From assembly GCA_949290055.1 (NCBI GenBank), contig CASEQJ010000003.1:1-64000 (forward strand): a DNA stretch of 64,000 nucleotides, given 5' to 3'. This DNA comes from an uncultured Olsenella sp. (GTDB lineage Bacteria > Actinomycetota > Coriobacteriia > Coriobacteriales > Atopobiaceae). Shown in pieces: positions 50,991 through 59,138 of this stretch (the stretch's first letter is position 1; every line of letters begins with the position of its first letter). A model generated the notes under the pieces. It made no database searches, had not been told where the DNA came from, and saw only the letters and a program-made list of their open reading frames with translations. Both the position numbers and the translations under genes were made by a program.

Positions 50991-51437
50991 TCAGACGCCG
51001 CTCGAGCCGAAGCCGCCGGAGCCGCGGTCGGTCTCGTCGAGCTCGTCGACCTCGACGAGCTCGACCACAGGAACGCGCTGAATCACGAGCTGCGCGATTC
51101 GCTCGCCACGCTCAATGCGAATGGGCGTCTCGTCGTCGAGGTTCACGGCGCAGACCTTGAGCTCGCCGCGGTAGTGGGAGTCGACGAGGCCGGGCGTGTT
51201 TGCCATGGAGAGGCCCTCGCGCAGCGCAAGACCGCTTCGAGGCTGCACGAAGCCGGCATAACCCTCGGGAATGGCCACAGCCAGGCCGGTGGAGACGAGA
51301 CGACGCTCGTGCGGCGCGAGGGTGACGTCCTCGTTGGCGCGCAGGTCCAGGCCCGCATCCCCGGCGTAGGCATAGCTCGGAAGCTCGACCGTGGGGTCGA
51401 GGCGCTTAATTGGAAGGGAAACCATATCGTCAGTCAT
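50991..51437 (-). CDS. dut: Deoxyuridine triphosphate nucleotidohydrolase
   Basis: 148-residue trimeric dUTPase. All five motifs are visible: [20 protein letters not shown], the catalytic [16 protein letters not shown] (Asp in GLVD), [10 protein letters not shown] and the C-terminal [10 protein letters not shown] arm. It removes dUTP and makes dUMP. It overlaps nrdR by eight bases, pairing dNTP control with dUTP clearance. Confidence 0.95.
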   Translation of the reverse strand: MTDDMVSLPIKRLDPTVELPSYAYAGDAGLDLRANEDVTLAPHERRLVSTGLAVAIPEGYAGFVQPRSGLALREGLSMANTPGLVDSHYRGELKVCAVNLDDETPIRIERGERIAQLVIQRVPVVELVEVDELDETDRGSGGFGSSGV

Positions 51438-51879
51438 TGAGGCTCCTCAGCTCCTCGCTGAACTCGTCAACGTCTTTGAAGTCACGGTAGACGGAGGCAA
51501 AGCGCACGTAGGCCACCTTGTCGACGGAAATGAGGCGCTTAAGCACCATGCTTCCGAGGTCGGAGGAGGAAACCTCCATCGTCCCGGTGTCACGCAGGCT
51601 GGCCTCGATGTCATCTATGAGGGCGGTGAGGGTGGAGAGCGGAATGTCGCGCTTCACGGTGGCGGTGAGAAGCCCCCTCATGAGCTTCTGCCGGTCGAAG
51701 GGCTCCTTGTGGCCGTCGCGCTTTATGACGACAATGGGCATCTCCTCGCAGCGCTCGTACGTCGTGAAGCGAAACCCGCAGCCTGTGCACTCCCTGCGAC
51801 GACGAATGGCGTCGTTGCCCTCTGACGGTCTGGAGTCAACGACCTTCGACTCCTCGCAGCCACACCTGGGACAGCGCAT
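51430..51879 (-). CDS. nrdR: Transcriptional repressor NrdR
   Basis: 149 residues. The N-terminal zinc ribbon uses CPRCG and [13 protein letters not shown]; the ATP-cone domain follows ([16 protein letters not shown]). NrdR represses ribonucleotide reductase genes according to ATP/dATP. No nrd genes or paired NrdR boxes are in the window. GAGGAGG precedes the ATG. The 95-base upstream spacer is AT-richer and probably holds the promoter of nrdR-dut. Confidence 0.95.
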   Translation of the reverse strand: MRCPRCGCEESKVVDSRPSEGNDAIRRRRECTGCGFRFTTYERCEEMPIVVIKRDGHKEPFDRQKLMRGLLTATVKRDIPLSTLTALIDDIEASLRDTGTMEVSSSDLGSMVLKRLISVDKVAYVRFASVYRDFKDVDEFSEELRSLND

Positions 51880-51974
51880 CTAACCTCCTCTACACATTGC
51901 AGAGGAAAACGTTATCACAAAACGCACAAATATGGCGTGTCGCAACCCTTCGGAAACGAAATTGAAGGGCGCTG

Positions 51975-52415
51975 TCATACGAGGTCCGGCGAGGGGACCG
52001 TCAGGCGCTGACCGGCAACGAGCAGCGCGTCAGAAAGGCCGTTACGCTCGCTGATCCACGAGACGACGTCAGCCGTGGAAACGTCCTCGACCTCAAGGGA
52101 CTCCGCAATCGACCACAGCGAGTCACCGTCGCGGACCACGAGCTCTCGCTCGGGAAGCTCGGAGAGCGTGCGCTCGAGCGAGGAGGCAGAGAGCGCGTCC
52201 GAGACCACGGCGGCAAGCCCGAGGGCGCCGACGACAAGGACGCCAACGAGCAGGAGGAGGCAGGACTGACGAAACGTGAGGGGGGTGACGACCGGGCGCT
52301 GCGCGCGCGCGGAACGACGTCCGCCCTCAATGAGGACGAGGTGCGCACGAGGGCTCGGCTTGAGCGCGGCGGTCCCGTCAAAGCCAACGGTGAGGCAGTT
52401 GTTGGAAGTGGTCAT
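51975..52415 (-). CDS. Single-pass LysM protein, YneA-like SOS division inhibitor candidate
   Basis: 146 residues. A cytoplasmic N-terminus of about 60 residues leads to one transmembrane helix (about residues 60-82, SCLLLLVGVLVVGALGLAAV) and an outer LysM domain at about 95-146 with DGDSLWSIAES and AGQRLTVPS. This matches YneA/DivS-type division inhibitors encoded opposite lexA in other Gram-positives. Its promoter carries SOS boxes. GGGGA stands eight bases before the ATG at 52415; upstream ATGs in frame are too close to it. Confidence 0.85.
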   Translation of the reverse strand: MTTSNNCLTVGFDGTAALKPSPRAHLVLIEGGRRSARAQRPVVTPLTFRQSCLLLLVGVLVVGALGLAAVVSDALSASSLERTLSELPERELVVRDGDSLWSIAESLEVEDVSTADVVSWISERNGLSDALLVAGQRLTVPSPDLV

Positions 52416-52494
52416 CTCCATGTCCCCTTTCGGTTGCGATCTCACGCTCAGTTATAGAGGTCGCCCCGGACAGAAAATGCTGTGCGAAAAACCA

Positions 52495-52506
52495 GAACGT
52501 CTGTAC
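52495..52506. promoter_or_regulatory. SOS (LexA) box A
   Basis: GAACGTCTGTAC follows the GAAC-N4-GTTC pattern with one mismatch (GTAC). It is located just downstream of the LysM promoter on that gene's side. Confidence 0.55.
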
Positions 52507-52509
52507 CCA

Positions 52510-52537
52510 AGTATGACAGCACATGTGTTCGTGTCAA
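52510..52537 (-). promoter_or_regulatory. Promoter of the LysM gene
   Basis: On the minus strand TTGACA (52537-52532) and CATACT (52515-52510) are separated by 16 bases; SOS box B occupies the spacer. Confidence 0.7.
52519..52530. promoter_or_regulatory. SOS (LexA) box B
   Basis: GCACATGTGTTC, the Gram-positive SOS pattern with one mismatch in the left half, lies exactly between the -35 and -10 of the LysM promoter. Confidence 0.7.
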
Positions 52538-52547
52538 GAGAAATTTA

Positions 52548-52559
52548 GAACAGGTGTTT
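52548..52559. promoter_or_regulatory. SOS (LexA) box C
   Basis: GAACAGGTGTTT, matching GAAC-N4-GTTY, overlaps the first two bases of the lexA -35 element. This allows lexA autorepression. Confidence 0.7.
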
Positions 52560-52586
52560 GCGTAATGTGGAACAAGGCTCTATACT
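52558..52586 (+). promoter_or_regulatory. Promoter of lexA
   Basis: TTGCGT (52558-52563), a 17-base spacer and TATACT (52581-52586), 26 bases before the ATG. Confidence 0.75.
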
Positions 52587-52611
52587 TTGATCAGCGAACA
52601 AAGGAGGCCTC

Positions 52612-53274
52612 ATGGCAAAGGGAAAGCTCGGCAAGCGTCAGGTCGCCATCTACCAGTTCATTCGTTCCTACACCGACGAGCACGGCTATCCCCCCTCGGT
52701 GAGGGAGATCGGCTCCGCGGTCGGACTCGCCTCCCCCTCCACCGTCCACATGCACCTCAAGGTCCTTGAGGAGCACGGCCTCATTAAGCGCGACTCGAAG
52801 AAGCCGCGCACCATTGAGGTGACCGCCGACCGCACGGCCGCCCAGCAGGACGAGGGGGCGCAGCCGCTCGCTCGCGTTGACCAGGACGTGAACGAGAACG
52901 TCATTCGCCTTCCGCTCGTCGGTCGCGTCGCCGCCGGCGTCCCGATTCTCGCCGAGCAGAACGTCGAGGAGACGCTCGCCCTCCCCACCTCCGTCGTGGG
53001 TGACGCCAGCTCCTTCGTCCTTCGCGTCCGCGGCAACTCCATGATCAACGCCGGAATCTTCGACGGTGACTACATTGTCGTGAAGGAGCAGCATGACGCG
53101 CACGACGGAGAGATCGTCGTCGCGCTGCTTGACGACTCGGCGACGGTGAAGACCTTCTACCGGGAGCCCGGTCGCGTTCGTCTCCAGCCTGAGAACGACA
53201 CCATGGAGCCGATCTACGTGACGAACCCGGTCATTCTCGGCAGGGTCACGGCGCTCATTCGCTCGCTCTCCTAA
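52612..53274 (+). CDS. lexA: SOS repressor LexA
   Basis: 220 residues. The N-terminal winged helix (YPPSVREIGSAVGLASPSTV) binds SOS boxes. The self-cleavage bond is Ala108-Gly109 in GRVAAGVPI, with catalytic Ser143 (GNSMINAGI) and Lys180 (SATVKTFY). RecA filaments trigger cleavage; recA is encoded at 61640 with its own SOS box. AAGGAGG gives a strong ribosome-binding site. The stop overlaps the start of the DUF1624 gene by one base. Confidence 0.97.
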   Translation: MAKGKLGKRQVAIYQFIRSYTDEHGYPPSVREIGSAVGLASPSTVHMHLKVLEEHGLIKRDSKKPRTIEVTADRTAAQQDEGAQPLARVDQDVNENVIRLPLVGRVAAGVPILAEQNVEETLALPTSVVGDASSFVLRVRGNSMINAGIFDGDYIVVKEQHDAHDGEIVVALLDDSATVKTFYREPGRVRLQPENDTMEPIYVTNPVILGRVTALIRSLS

Positions 53275-54029
53275 TGGGTGAGGCCGTCGCCGCCCGGGGC
53301 GGAAGAATAGAGCTCTTCGACCTGCTGCGCGGGTTCTCCGTCGTCTCCATGGTCCTCTTTCACCTCTGCTACGACCTCAGGTTCATAGTCGGTGCTGACC
53401 TCGCGTGGTTTGCCCCTCCCCTTCAGGACGTGTGGCGCTGCAGCATATCGTGGACCTTCCTGTTCGTCGCCGGGTGCATGTGCCCCCTGTCGAGGAGCAA
53501 CCTCAGACGCGCGGCCAACTACGGTCTGGTCGCCCTCGCCATATGGGTCGTCACCACGCTCGTCGCCGTAGACGTCCCCATATCCTTCGGGATTATCTAC
53601 TGCATGGCCGCCTGCACGCTCGTTGCCGCCCTTCTTTCGCGCGCTGGCGCGCTTCCGCGCGGCTGGGCGGCGGCTGCCGTCCTGTTCGTGGCGTTTCTCG
53701 CCCTCCTGAGGCTGCCGGACGCCGCGGTGGGGCTCGGGCCCCTCTCGGTGGAGCTCCCCAAAGAGCTCTACGCCACGCCCTGGCTCTCGTGGCTGGGCCT
53801 GCCCGGAGCGGGTTTTTCCTCGGGGGACTACTATCCGCTTCTCCCCTACCTGCTGCTCTACCTGACCGGCGCCGCCCTCGGGACGGCCTGGGCGGAAAGG
53901 GGCTACCCCGCCTGGGCACGCGAGGCCGCGCTCACGCCGCTCAACCTCATTGGGCGCCACGCGCTCGTGGTCTACGTGGCGCACCAGCCCGTGATTCTCG
54001 GGCTCTGCGCGCTCCTCGGCACGCTCTAG
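53274..54029 (+). CDS. DUF1624 (heparan-alpha-glucosaminide N-acetyltransferase-like) membrane protein
   Basis: 251 residues with about seven membrane helices. The domain opens with IELFDLLRGFSVVSMVLFHLCYDL, here cited as FDLLRGFSVV and VLFHLCYDL, and has the SWTFLFVAG segment carrying the family His/Asn-type motifs, and the closing GRHALVVYVAHQPV. The bacterial members' substrates are unknown. Translationally coupled to lexA by the TAATG junction, so it may be part of the SOS regulon. It converges on hflX with a four-base overlap. Confidence 0.88.
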   Translation: MGEAVAARGGRIELFDLLRGFSVVSMVLFHLCYDLRFIVGADLAWFAPPLQDVWRCSISWTFLFVAGCMCPLSRSNLRRAANYGLVALAIWVVTTLVAVDVPISFGIIYCMAACTLVAALLSRAGALPRGWAAAAVLFVAFLALLRLPDAAVGLGPLSVELPKELYATPWLSWLGLPGAGFSSGDYYPLLPYLLLYLTGAALGTAWAERGYPAWAREAALTPLNLIGRHALVVYVAHQPVILGLCALLGTL

Positions 54030-55333
54030 GCGTCCGCGGGCACGTCGTCGACGACGTAGGGCTCGAGCGTCGAGGCCATGCGCGCGTCCGCGCGCACGGT
54101 GGCGAGCAGCCCCTCCTGCACGTAGCGCTCGTGCATGACCTGGCAGCGCTCGTGCACCATTTTCATGAGCAGGCCCTTCTCGTAGGGGACCAGCACGCTC
54201 ATGGAGACGCTGCCCCTGCTCGCCTCCTGCGCAATGCGGTAGAGCAGGCCCCTCAGACCGCTGCCGTCCAGGGCGGAAACGACCTGGGCGTCAGGGTGAG
54301 CCGCCGTGATCGCAGGGAGCTCGGCGGGGTCCACGAGGTCGCACTTGTTGAGCACCTCCACGCAGGGGATGTCGGCGGCGCCGATCTCCTCGAGCACCGA
54401 GCGGACGGCGGAGATCTCGAGCTCGCGGTGAGGGTCGGAGGCGTCCACGACGAGAAGGACGAGGTCGGCCGCACGCACCTCGGCAAGCGTCGACTTGAAG
54501 GACTCGACGAGCGTGGTGGGGAGCTTTTGAATGAATCCGACCGTGTCGGTGATCGTGACCCTCCTGCCCTCCTCGAGGTCGAGGGCGCGCGTCGTGGGGT
54601 CGAGCGTGGCAAAGAGTTCGTCTCTGGCGTAGACGTCCGAGCCGGTCAGACGGTTGAGCAGCGTCGACTTTCCGGCGTTGGTGTAGCCGACGAGCGCCAC
54701 GCGATACACGCCCGAGTCCCAGCGCGCCTTGCTCTGGACCGCGCGGCGCCGATCCAGGCGCTCGAGCTCGCGCCTGAGCGTCGATATGCGGGCGCGCACC
54801 AGGCGGCGGTCGACCTCAAGCTGGCTCTCGCCCTGGCCGAAGCGGCTGCCGATCCCGCCGCGCGTCTGCTCTCCGACGAGGTGGCTCCACATGCCGCGCA
54901 GGCGCGGGAGCACGTACTGGAGCTGCGCGAGCTGAACCTGAAGGCGACCCTCGTGCGTCTTGGCGTGGACGCCAAAAATGTCGAGTATGAGGGCGGTGCG
55001 GTCTATGATCTTCACGGGCTCGCCGACCATGCGCTCGAGGTTTGCCTGCTGCGAGGGCGTGAGCTCGTCGTCGAAGATCACCACGTCGGCGGCAAGCGAG
55101 CGCACAGCGGCGACCAGCTCCTCGACCTTGCCCTTTCCTATGAAGGTCTTGGGCACGGGGGCGTCAAGGCGCTGCGTCATGGTAAGGACGACCTCAGCGC
55201 CGTCGGTCTCGGCGAGACGGGCGAGCTCGGCGAGCGACTCCTCGCAGCTCCACTCCGTCCTCCCCAGCTCAACGCCCACAAGAATCGCGCGCTCGGGAAC
55301 GGGCGCGGTCGAGAGGGGCTCAAATCGTCCCAT
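54026..55333 (-). CDS. hflX: Ribosome-associated GTPase HflX
   Basis: 435 residues. The N-terminal nucleotide-binding-like domain includes KTFIGKGKVEEL and FDDELTPSQQ; a helical linker with GEQTRGGIGSRFGQGESQLE precedes the GTPase domain, with P-loop GYTNAGKST, switch DTVGFIQ and NKCD. HflX splits or rescues ribosomes under stress. It follows miaA with a 14-base overlap, as in many bacteria. Confidence 0.95.
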   Translation of the reverse strand: MGRFEPLSTAPVPERAILVGVELGRTEWSCEESLAELARLAETDGAEVVLTMTQRLDAPVPKTFIGKGKVEELVAAVRSLAADVVIFDDELTPSQQANLERMVGEPVKIIDRTALILDIFGVHAKTHEGRLQVQLAQLQYVLPRLRGMWSHLVGEQTRGGIGSRFGQGESQLEVDRRLVRARISTLRRELERLDRRRAVQSKARWDSGVYRVALVGYTNAGKSTLLNRLTGSDVYARDELFATLDPTTRALDLEEGRRVTITDTVGFIQKLPTTLVESFKSTLAEVRAADLVLLVVDASDPHRELEISAVRSVLEEIGAADIPCVEVLNKCDLVDPAELPAITAAHPDAQVVSALDGSGLRGLLYRIAQEASRGSVSMSVLVPYEKGLLMKMVHERCQVMHERYVQEGLLATVRADARMASTLEPYVVDDVPADA

Positions 55334-56264
55334 GCGCCTCCCTCCCCGCGTCCTCGACGATACGAGTCGCGGCCTGGTCGAGACTCGTCTCGTCCAGGTC
55401 GATCCAGCGCACGCGGCCGTCGTGGCGAAACCACGAGAGCTGCCGCTTCGCGTAGCGACGAGTGCGCCGCTTCACGAGCTCGACGGCTTCCTCGAGGCTC
55501 GTCTCGCCGACGAGCGCGGCGAGAAGCTCCTTGTAGCCAATCGCCTGGCCCGCGCTCAGCTCCGCGGTAAGGCCGCGGCTCGCGAGCTCGCGCACCTCCT
55601 CGAGGAGGCCCTGGTCCACCATGGCGTCCACGCGCTCGTCAATGCGCCGGTAGAGGCGCTCGCGCGACATGGTGAGTCCCCACAGACGTGCGTCGTAGCG
55701 TGCGGCACGCTCGTGCAAGCCCTCGTGGTGGCGGGCGTAGGAGACGCCCTCGTCGAGCATTTCCAGCGCGCGCACGACGCGCCGGACGTTGTTCGGGTGA
55801 ATGAGCGCGGCGCTCTCAGGGTCGCGCTCGGCGAGCAGCGCGTGAAGCGCGGGCGCGCCGCGTTCGGCGGCGAGGCGCTCGTAGCGCTCGCGGGACGCGC
55901 AGCCCTTCTCGCCGGCGGGAAACTCCATGTCGTCGATCACGGCGTTCAGGTAGAGGCCCGTGCCGCCGCACAGGACCGGAACCCGTCCTGCGGAGAGAAG
56001 CCCGTCCACGACCGAGCGCGCGTCGCGCTGGAACAGGCGGACCGAATAGTCCTCGGTCGGATCGACGACGTCGACCATGAGCAGGGGCACACGGCGCTCG
56101 GCCGGCGGCGTCTTGGCGGTGCCGACGTCCATGCCGCGGTAGACCTGCATGGCGTCCACAGAGACGACCGAGCTTTCGAGCCGAGCGGCGACCTCCTCGG
56201 CCAGCGCGCTCTTGCCCGAGGCGGTGGGCCCGACGACGCAGACGACGGGTCCGGGCGCACTCAT
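55320..56264 (-). CDS. miaA: tRNA dimethylallyltransferase
   Basis: 314 residues. It has P-loop GPTASGKSAL at the N-terminus, the DAMQVYRGMDVGTAK active-site region and SAGQAIGYKELLAAL. It places an isopentenyl group on A37 of UNN-reading tRNAs, which MiaB then methylthiolates. The ATG overlaps the miaB stop by four bases. Confidence 0.95.
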   Translation of the reverse strand: MSAPGPVVCVVGPTASGKSALAEEVAARLESSVVSVDAMQVYRGMDVGTAKTPPAERRVPLLMVDVVDPTEDYSVRLFQRDARSVVDGLLSAGRVPVLCGGTGLYLNAVIDDMEFPAGEKGCASRERYERLAAERGAPALHALLAERDPESAALIHPNNVRRVVRALEMLDEGVSYARHHEGLHERAARYDARLWGLTMSRERLYRRIDERVDAMVDQGLLEEVRELASRGLTAELSAGQAIGYKELLAALVGETSLEEAVELVKRRTRRYAKRQLSWFRHDGRVRWIDLDETSLDQAATRIVEDAGREAHGTI

Positions 56265-57628
56265 CTGGGCTCGCCCTCCACGGTGCCGCGCAGATACCAC
56301 GTGCGAGCCTCCTCCACGCGCACGTCGACGATCGAGCCGACGAGGTCCTCGGCGGAGCGGCCCTCGGGAAGCGAGAAGTGCACGGTCTGGTTGTGCTCGC
56401 TGTGGCCGACGAGGACGGTGTCGTCGCGCTTGGAGGCCCCCTCGACGAGCACGCTCACAAGACCGCCGAGAAACGCCTGGTTGGCCTCGTGCGCCTGCTC
56501 GGCCACGAGGTCGGCGAGCTGGTCGAAGCGCCGCTGAATGACCTCGCGGGGCGTGTCGTCGGGCATGTCGGCCGCCGGCGTTCCCGGACGGCGGGAGTAA
56601 ATGAAGGTGAAGGCGGAGGAGAAGCCCGCCTCGCGCACGAGTGAGAGCGTGTCCTGGAAGTCCTCCTCGGTCTCTCCGGGAAAGCCGACGATTATGTCGG
56701 TCGAGAGGGCGAGGTCGGGCATGGCGGCGCGCAGGCGAGCCACCAAGTCGAGGTACTCCTCGCGCGTGTAGCTGCGGTTCATGGCCTTGAGCACTCGCGT
56801 CGAGCCGCTCTGGACGGCCAGGTGGAGGTGAGGCATGACCGCGGGCGTCTCCGCCATGGCGCGAATCGTCTCGTCGGAGAGGTCCTTGGGGTTCGAGGAG
56901 GTGAAGCGTATGCGCTCGATCCCGGTGTCCGCAACGCGGCGCAGGAGCTCGGCGAAGCGCGGCTCGCCGTAGAGGTTGCGACCGTAGGAGTTGACGTTCT
57001 GGCCGAGCAGCGTGACCTCGCGGACGCCGTCGGCGACGAGGCGCTCCACCTCCGCGACGACGCTCTCCATGGTGCGGCTCTTCTCGCGCCCGCGGACGTA
57101 GGGCACTATGCAGTACGTGCAGAAGTTGTTGCAGCCGGTCATGATCGGGACCCAGGCGTGGAAGGCGCTCTCGCGGTGGCTCGGGAGCTCGGTCGAGAAG
57201 GAGCGGCCCTCCTCGACGGTGTCGACCTCGGCGTGCGAGCCGTCGCCGGCAAAGGCCTCGGCGAGAAGGTCGGGCAGGCTCGCTATGGCGCTCGTGCCAA
57301 AGACGACGTCGGCGCAGGCCACGTGCTCGCGAATCCTCTCGCCGTCGCGCTGGGCAATGCAGCCGCCAATGGCGACGACGCGCCGCCCCGAGGGGGGCGT
57401 GGGCGCGCTGACCATGGCGGAGGCCTGGCCGTAGAGGTGCTGGTCGGCCTTCTCGCGCACGCAGCAGGTCATGAACACGACAATGTCGGCGCCGTCTGGG
57501 TCGTCGACGCATATGCAGCCGCACTCGTCGAGCACGCCGGCGACGCGCTCGGAGTCGTGCAGGTTCATCTGACAGCCAAAGGTCCTGACGTAGTAGGTCT
57601 TGCCGACGAGCTCTGCGGGGTGACGCAT
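56261..57628 (-). CDS. miaB: tRNA-2-methylthio-N6-dimethylallyladenosine synthase
   Basis: 455 residues. The N-terminal UPF0004 domain holds one 4Fe-4S cluster through Cys19 (FGCQMN), a Cys at 55/56 (TCCVRE, two adjacent cysteines rather than one) and Cys90. The radical-SAM cluster uses Cys166, Cys170 and Cys173 (GCNNFCTYC). A TRAM domain closes the chain. It acts after MiaA, encoded next. The start overlaps the spoVS stop by one base. Confidence 0.95.
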   Translation of the reverse strand: MRHPAELVGKTYYVRTFGCQMNLHDSERVAGVLDECGCICVDDPDGADIVVFMTCCVREKADQHLYGQASAMVSAPTPPSGRRVVAIGGCIAQRDGERIREHVACADVVFGTSAIASLPDLLAEAFAGDGSHAEVDTVEEGRSFSTELPSHRESAFHAWVPIMTGCNNFCTYCIVPYVRGREKSRTMESVVAEVERLVADGVREVTLLGQNVNSYGRNLYGEPRFAELLRRVADTGIERIRFTSSNPKDLSDETIRAMAETPAVMPHLHLAVQSGSTRVLKAMNRSYTREEYLDLVARLRAAMPDLALSTDIIVGFPGETEEDFQDTLSLVREAGFSSAFTFIYSRRPGTPAADMPDDTPREVIQRRFDQLADLVAEQAHEANQAFLGGLVSVLVEGASKRDDTVLVGHSEHNQTVHFSLPEGRSAEDLVGSIVDVRVEEARTWYLRGTVEGEPR

Positions 57629-57945
57629 CAGGCATCGACCGCCTCAGCGGAGCCCTGGGGGGCGACCGCGGCGGGAGCGGCTATGCGGTGGACGTAGACG
57701 GCTATGCGAATGGCCGTGCGGCTCTCGCCGCCGATCTCGACGTCGGAGAACGTGGGCGCACAGGAAATGTCAACGCCGGTCGGTATCAGGAAGCCGCGGG
57801 CAATGGCGACCGCCTTGATCGCCTGGTTGACGGCGCCCGCGCCGACGCACTGCATGTTGACGGGCACGCCGTCCTTGACGAGGCCCGCTATGGCGCCGGC
57901 GACCGAGGCGGGCGAGGACTTGCTCGAAACCTTGAGGTACTCCAT
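57628..57945 (-). CDS. spoVS: Stage V sporulation protein S (SpoVS) homologue
   Basis: 105 residues; residues 1-88 cover the Alba-like SpoVS domain (LKVSSKSSPASVAGAIAG, VGAGAVNQAIKA, ARGFLIPTGVDI), followed by an Ala-rich tail. SpoVS is known from Bacillus sporulation and division timing but also occurs in non-sporulators, where it may bind nucleic acid. AGGAG precedes the ATG. It is placed after rny and a GHKL ATPase gene; the rny-spoVS neighbourhood is also found in Firmicutes. Confidence 0.93.
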   Translation of the reverse strand: MEYLKVSSKSSPASVAGAIAGLVKDGVPVNMQCVGAGAVNQAIKAVAIARGFLIPTGVDISCAPTFSDVEIGGESRTAIRIAVYVHRIAAPAAVAPQGSAEAVDA

Positions 57946-58041
57946 GTGCGACTCCTGTGCTGTGGTGCGACGTGTTGGTTCGTGTCGTGTGCGTGTCTGG
58001 GGTTGATTTTACTGGTTGGGACGGGTGCTGAGAAGTGAGGG

Positions 58042-59133
58042 CTAGTCGGACGGGGCGAGGTCGAAGGTGACGGTGACCCTCCCGCCGCTCACCCGAATCT
58101 TTGGCTCGCCCGCGAGCGTCAGGTAGTACCTGTCGGCGAGCAGGGAGAAGTCGCGCTCCATGACGCGTGCGAACTCGCTCATGTCGTCGGCGGACACCCT
58201 GAGCCCCCGGCGGTCGCGCGTGAGGTCCACCTCGCGCTCCCCCGCGGGCACGCGCGCCTCGGAGCCCCTCAGAATGCGCGCGAGGACGCTTCGCAGCGGG
58301 CGGATCTGGCCCGAGACGATCCTGTGGGCGGTGCGCTCCGACATGTCCAGCCCGAGAAGCGACGCCTGCTCGCGGAGCTCGCGCGCGTCGGCGGCGGCGC
58401 GAAGGCGCTCTATGACGGGAAGGTGGTCGAGGGAGTCGACGAAGAGCAGCTCGGAGCTGTCGAGCGACTGGGCGGCGCGGGCGCGCGCGGTGGCGGCGAC
58501 CTCGGCGGGCGAGCCGAGGTAGACCTCGCAGGTGCCGCGCTCCTCGAGCGCGAACTCGCAGCAGGTGCGGATTATGTTGTGCGGTCCGCGGACGCAGGAC
58601 TCCCGGCCGTCCTCGTCGACGCCGACGGCCGGCCAGCTCGACTGGTCGGCGCGCTCGGGCAGGGAGCGCGCGTCGGTCGTGACGCGCAGCGCGCAGCCCT
58701 TGCCGGGGGCGGAGGAGACGACCTCGGCGCTCACGGCGTTCTCCCTAATGGAGAAGAGCGCCATGCCGCGGCCGTGAATCCCCCAGCGGTCCATGTGCAC
58801 GGACTCGAGCTTGGAGGTGACGCGTGCCTCAAAGACGCGCTCGTGCATGTCCTCGGGAATGCCGGAGCCGTCGTCGAGCATGGTGAGGGTGCGAAGGTCG
58901 CCCTCGCGCGTGGTGGCGACGTATATGTGGCGCGCCCCGGCGTCTCGGGCGTTGCGCAGCATTTCCATGACCGCGTCCTCGACGCAGCGCACGTCATGCT
59001 TTGCCTGGCGCCGCTCCGCCTCCGCGACCCGCAGACGGACGAACCCCTCGCCGAGGCTCTCCTCGACCCGAAGCGCGCGGTCCCCGCCCATGGTGGAGAC
59101 GAAGTCGGCGAGAGCGTCAGCGGGGGCAGCCAT
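58042..59133 (-). CDS. GHKL-type ATPase of unknown function
   Basis: 363 residues. An N-terminal Bergerat-fold ATPase domain shows the N box with Glu58, Asn61 and Asp64 (EMLRNARDAGA), the G1 box LDDGSGIP at 87-93 and the G2 box GIHGRGMALFSIR at 118-130. No histidine phospho-acceptor domain and no MutL-like or Hsp90-like middle domain is recognised. The C-terminal 200 residues include a helical section with LREQASLLGLDMSERTA, which looks like a helix-turn-helix, and a beta-rich tail. It begins five bases after the rny stop and is followed by spoVS after 96 bases. A function in RNA decay or development is a guess from context. Confidence 0.85.
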   Translation of the reverse strand: MAAPADALADFVSTMGGDRALRVEESLGEGFVRLRVAEAERRQAKHDVRCVEDAVMEMLRNARDAGARHIYVATTREGDLRTLTMLDDGSGIPEDMHERVFEARVTSKLESVHMDRWGIHGRGMALFSIRENAVSAEVVSSAPGKGCALRVTTDARSLPERADQSSWPAVGVDEDGRESCVRGPHNIIRTCCEFALEERGTCEVYLGSPAEVAATARARAAQSLDSSELLFVDSLDHLPVIERLRAAADARELREQASLLGLDMSERTAHRIVSGQIRPLRSVLARILRGSEARVPAGEREVDLTRDRRGLRVSADDMSEFARVMERDFSLLADRYYLTLAGEPKIRVSGGRVTVTFDLAPSD

Positions 59134-59138
59134 GCGAC

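Noticed and set aside
53405..55570. 721-residue plus-strand open frame
   Set aside because: Shadow over the convergent DUF1624 and hflX genes, which overlap by four bases and leave no space for it.
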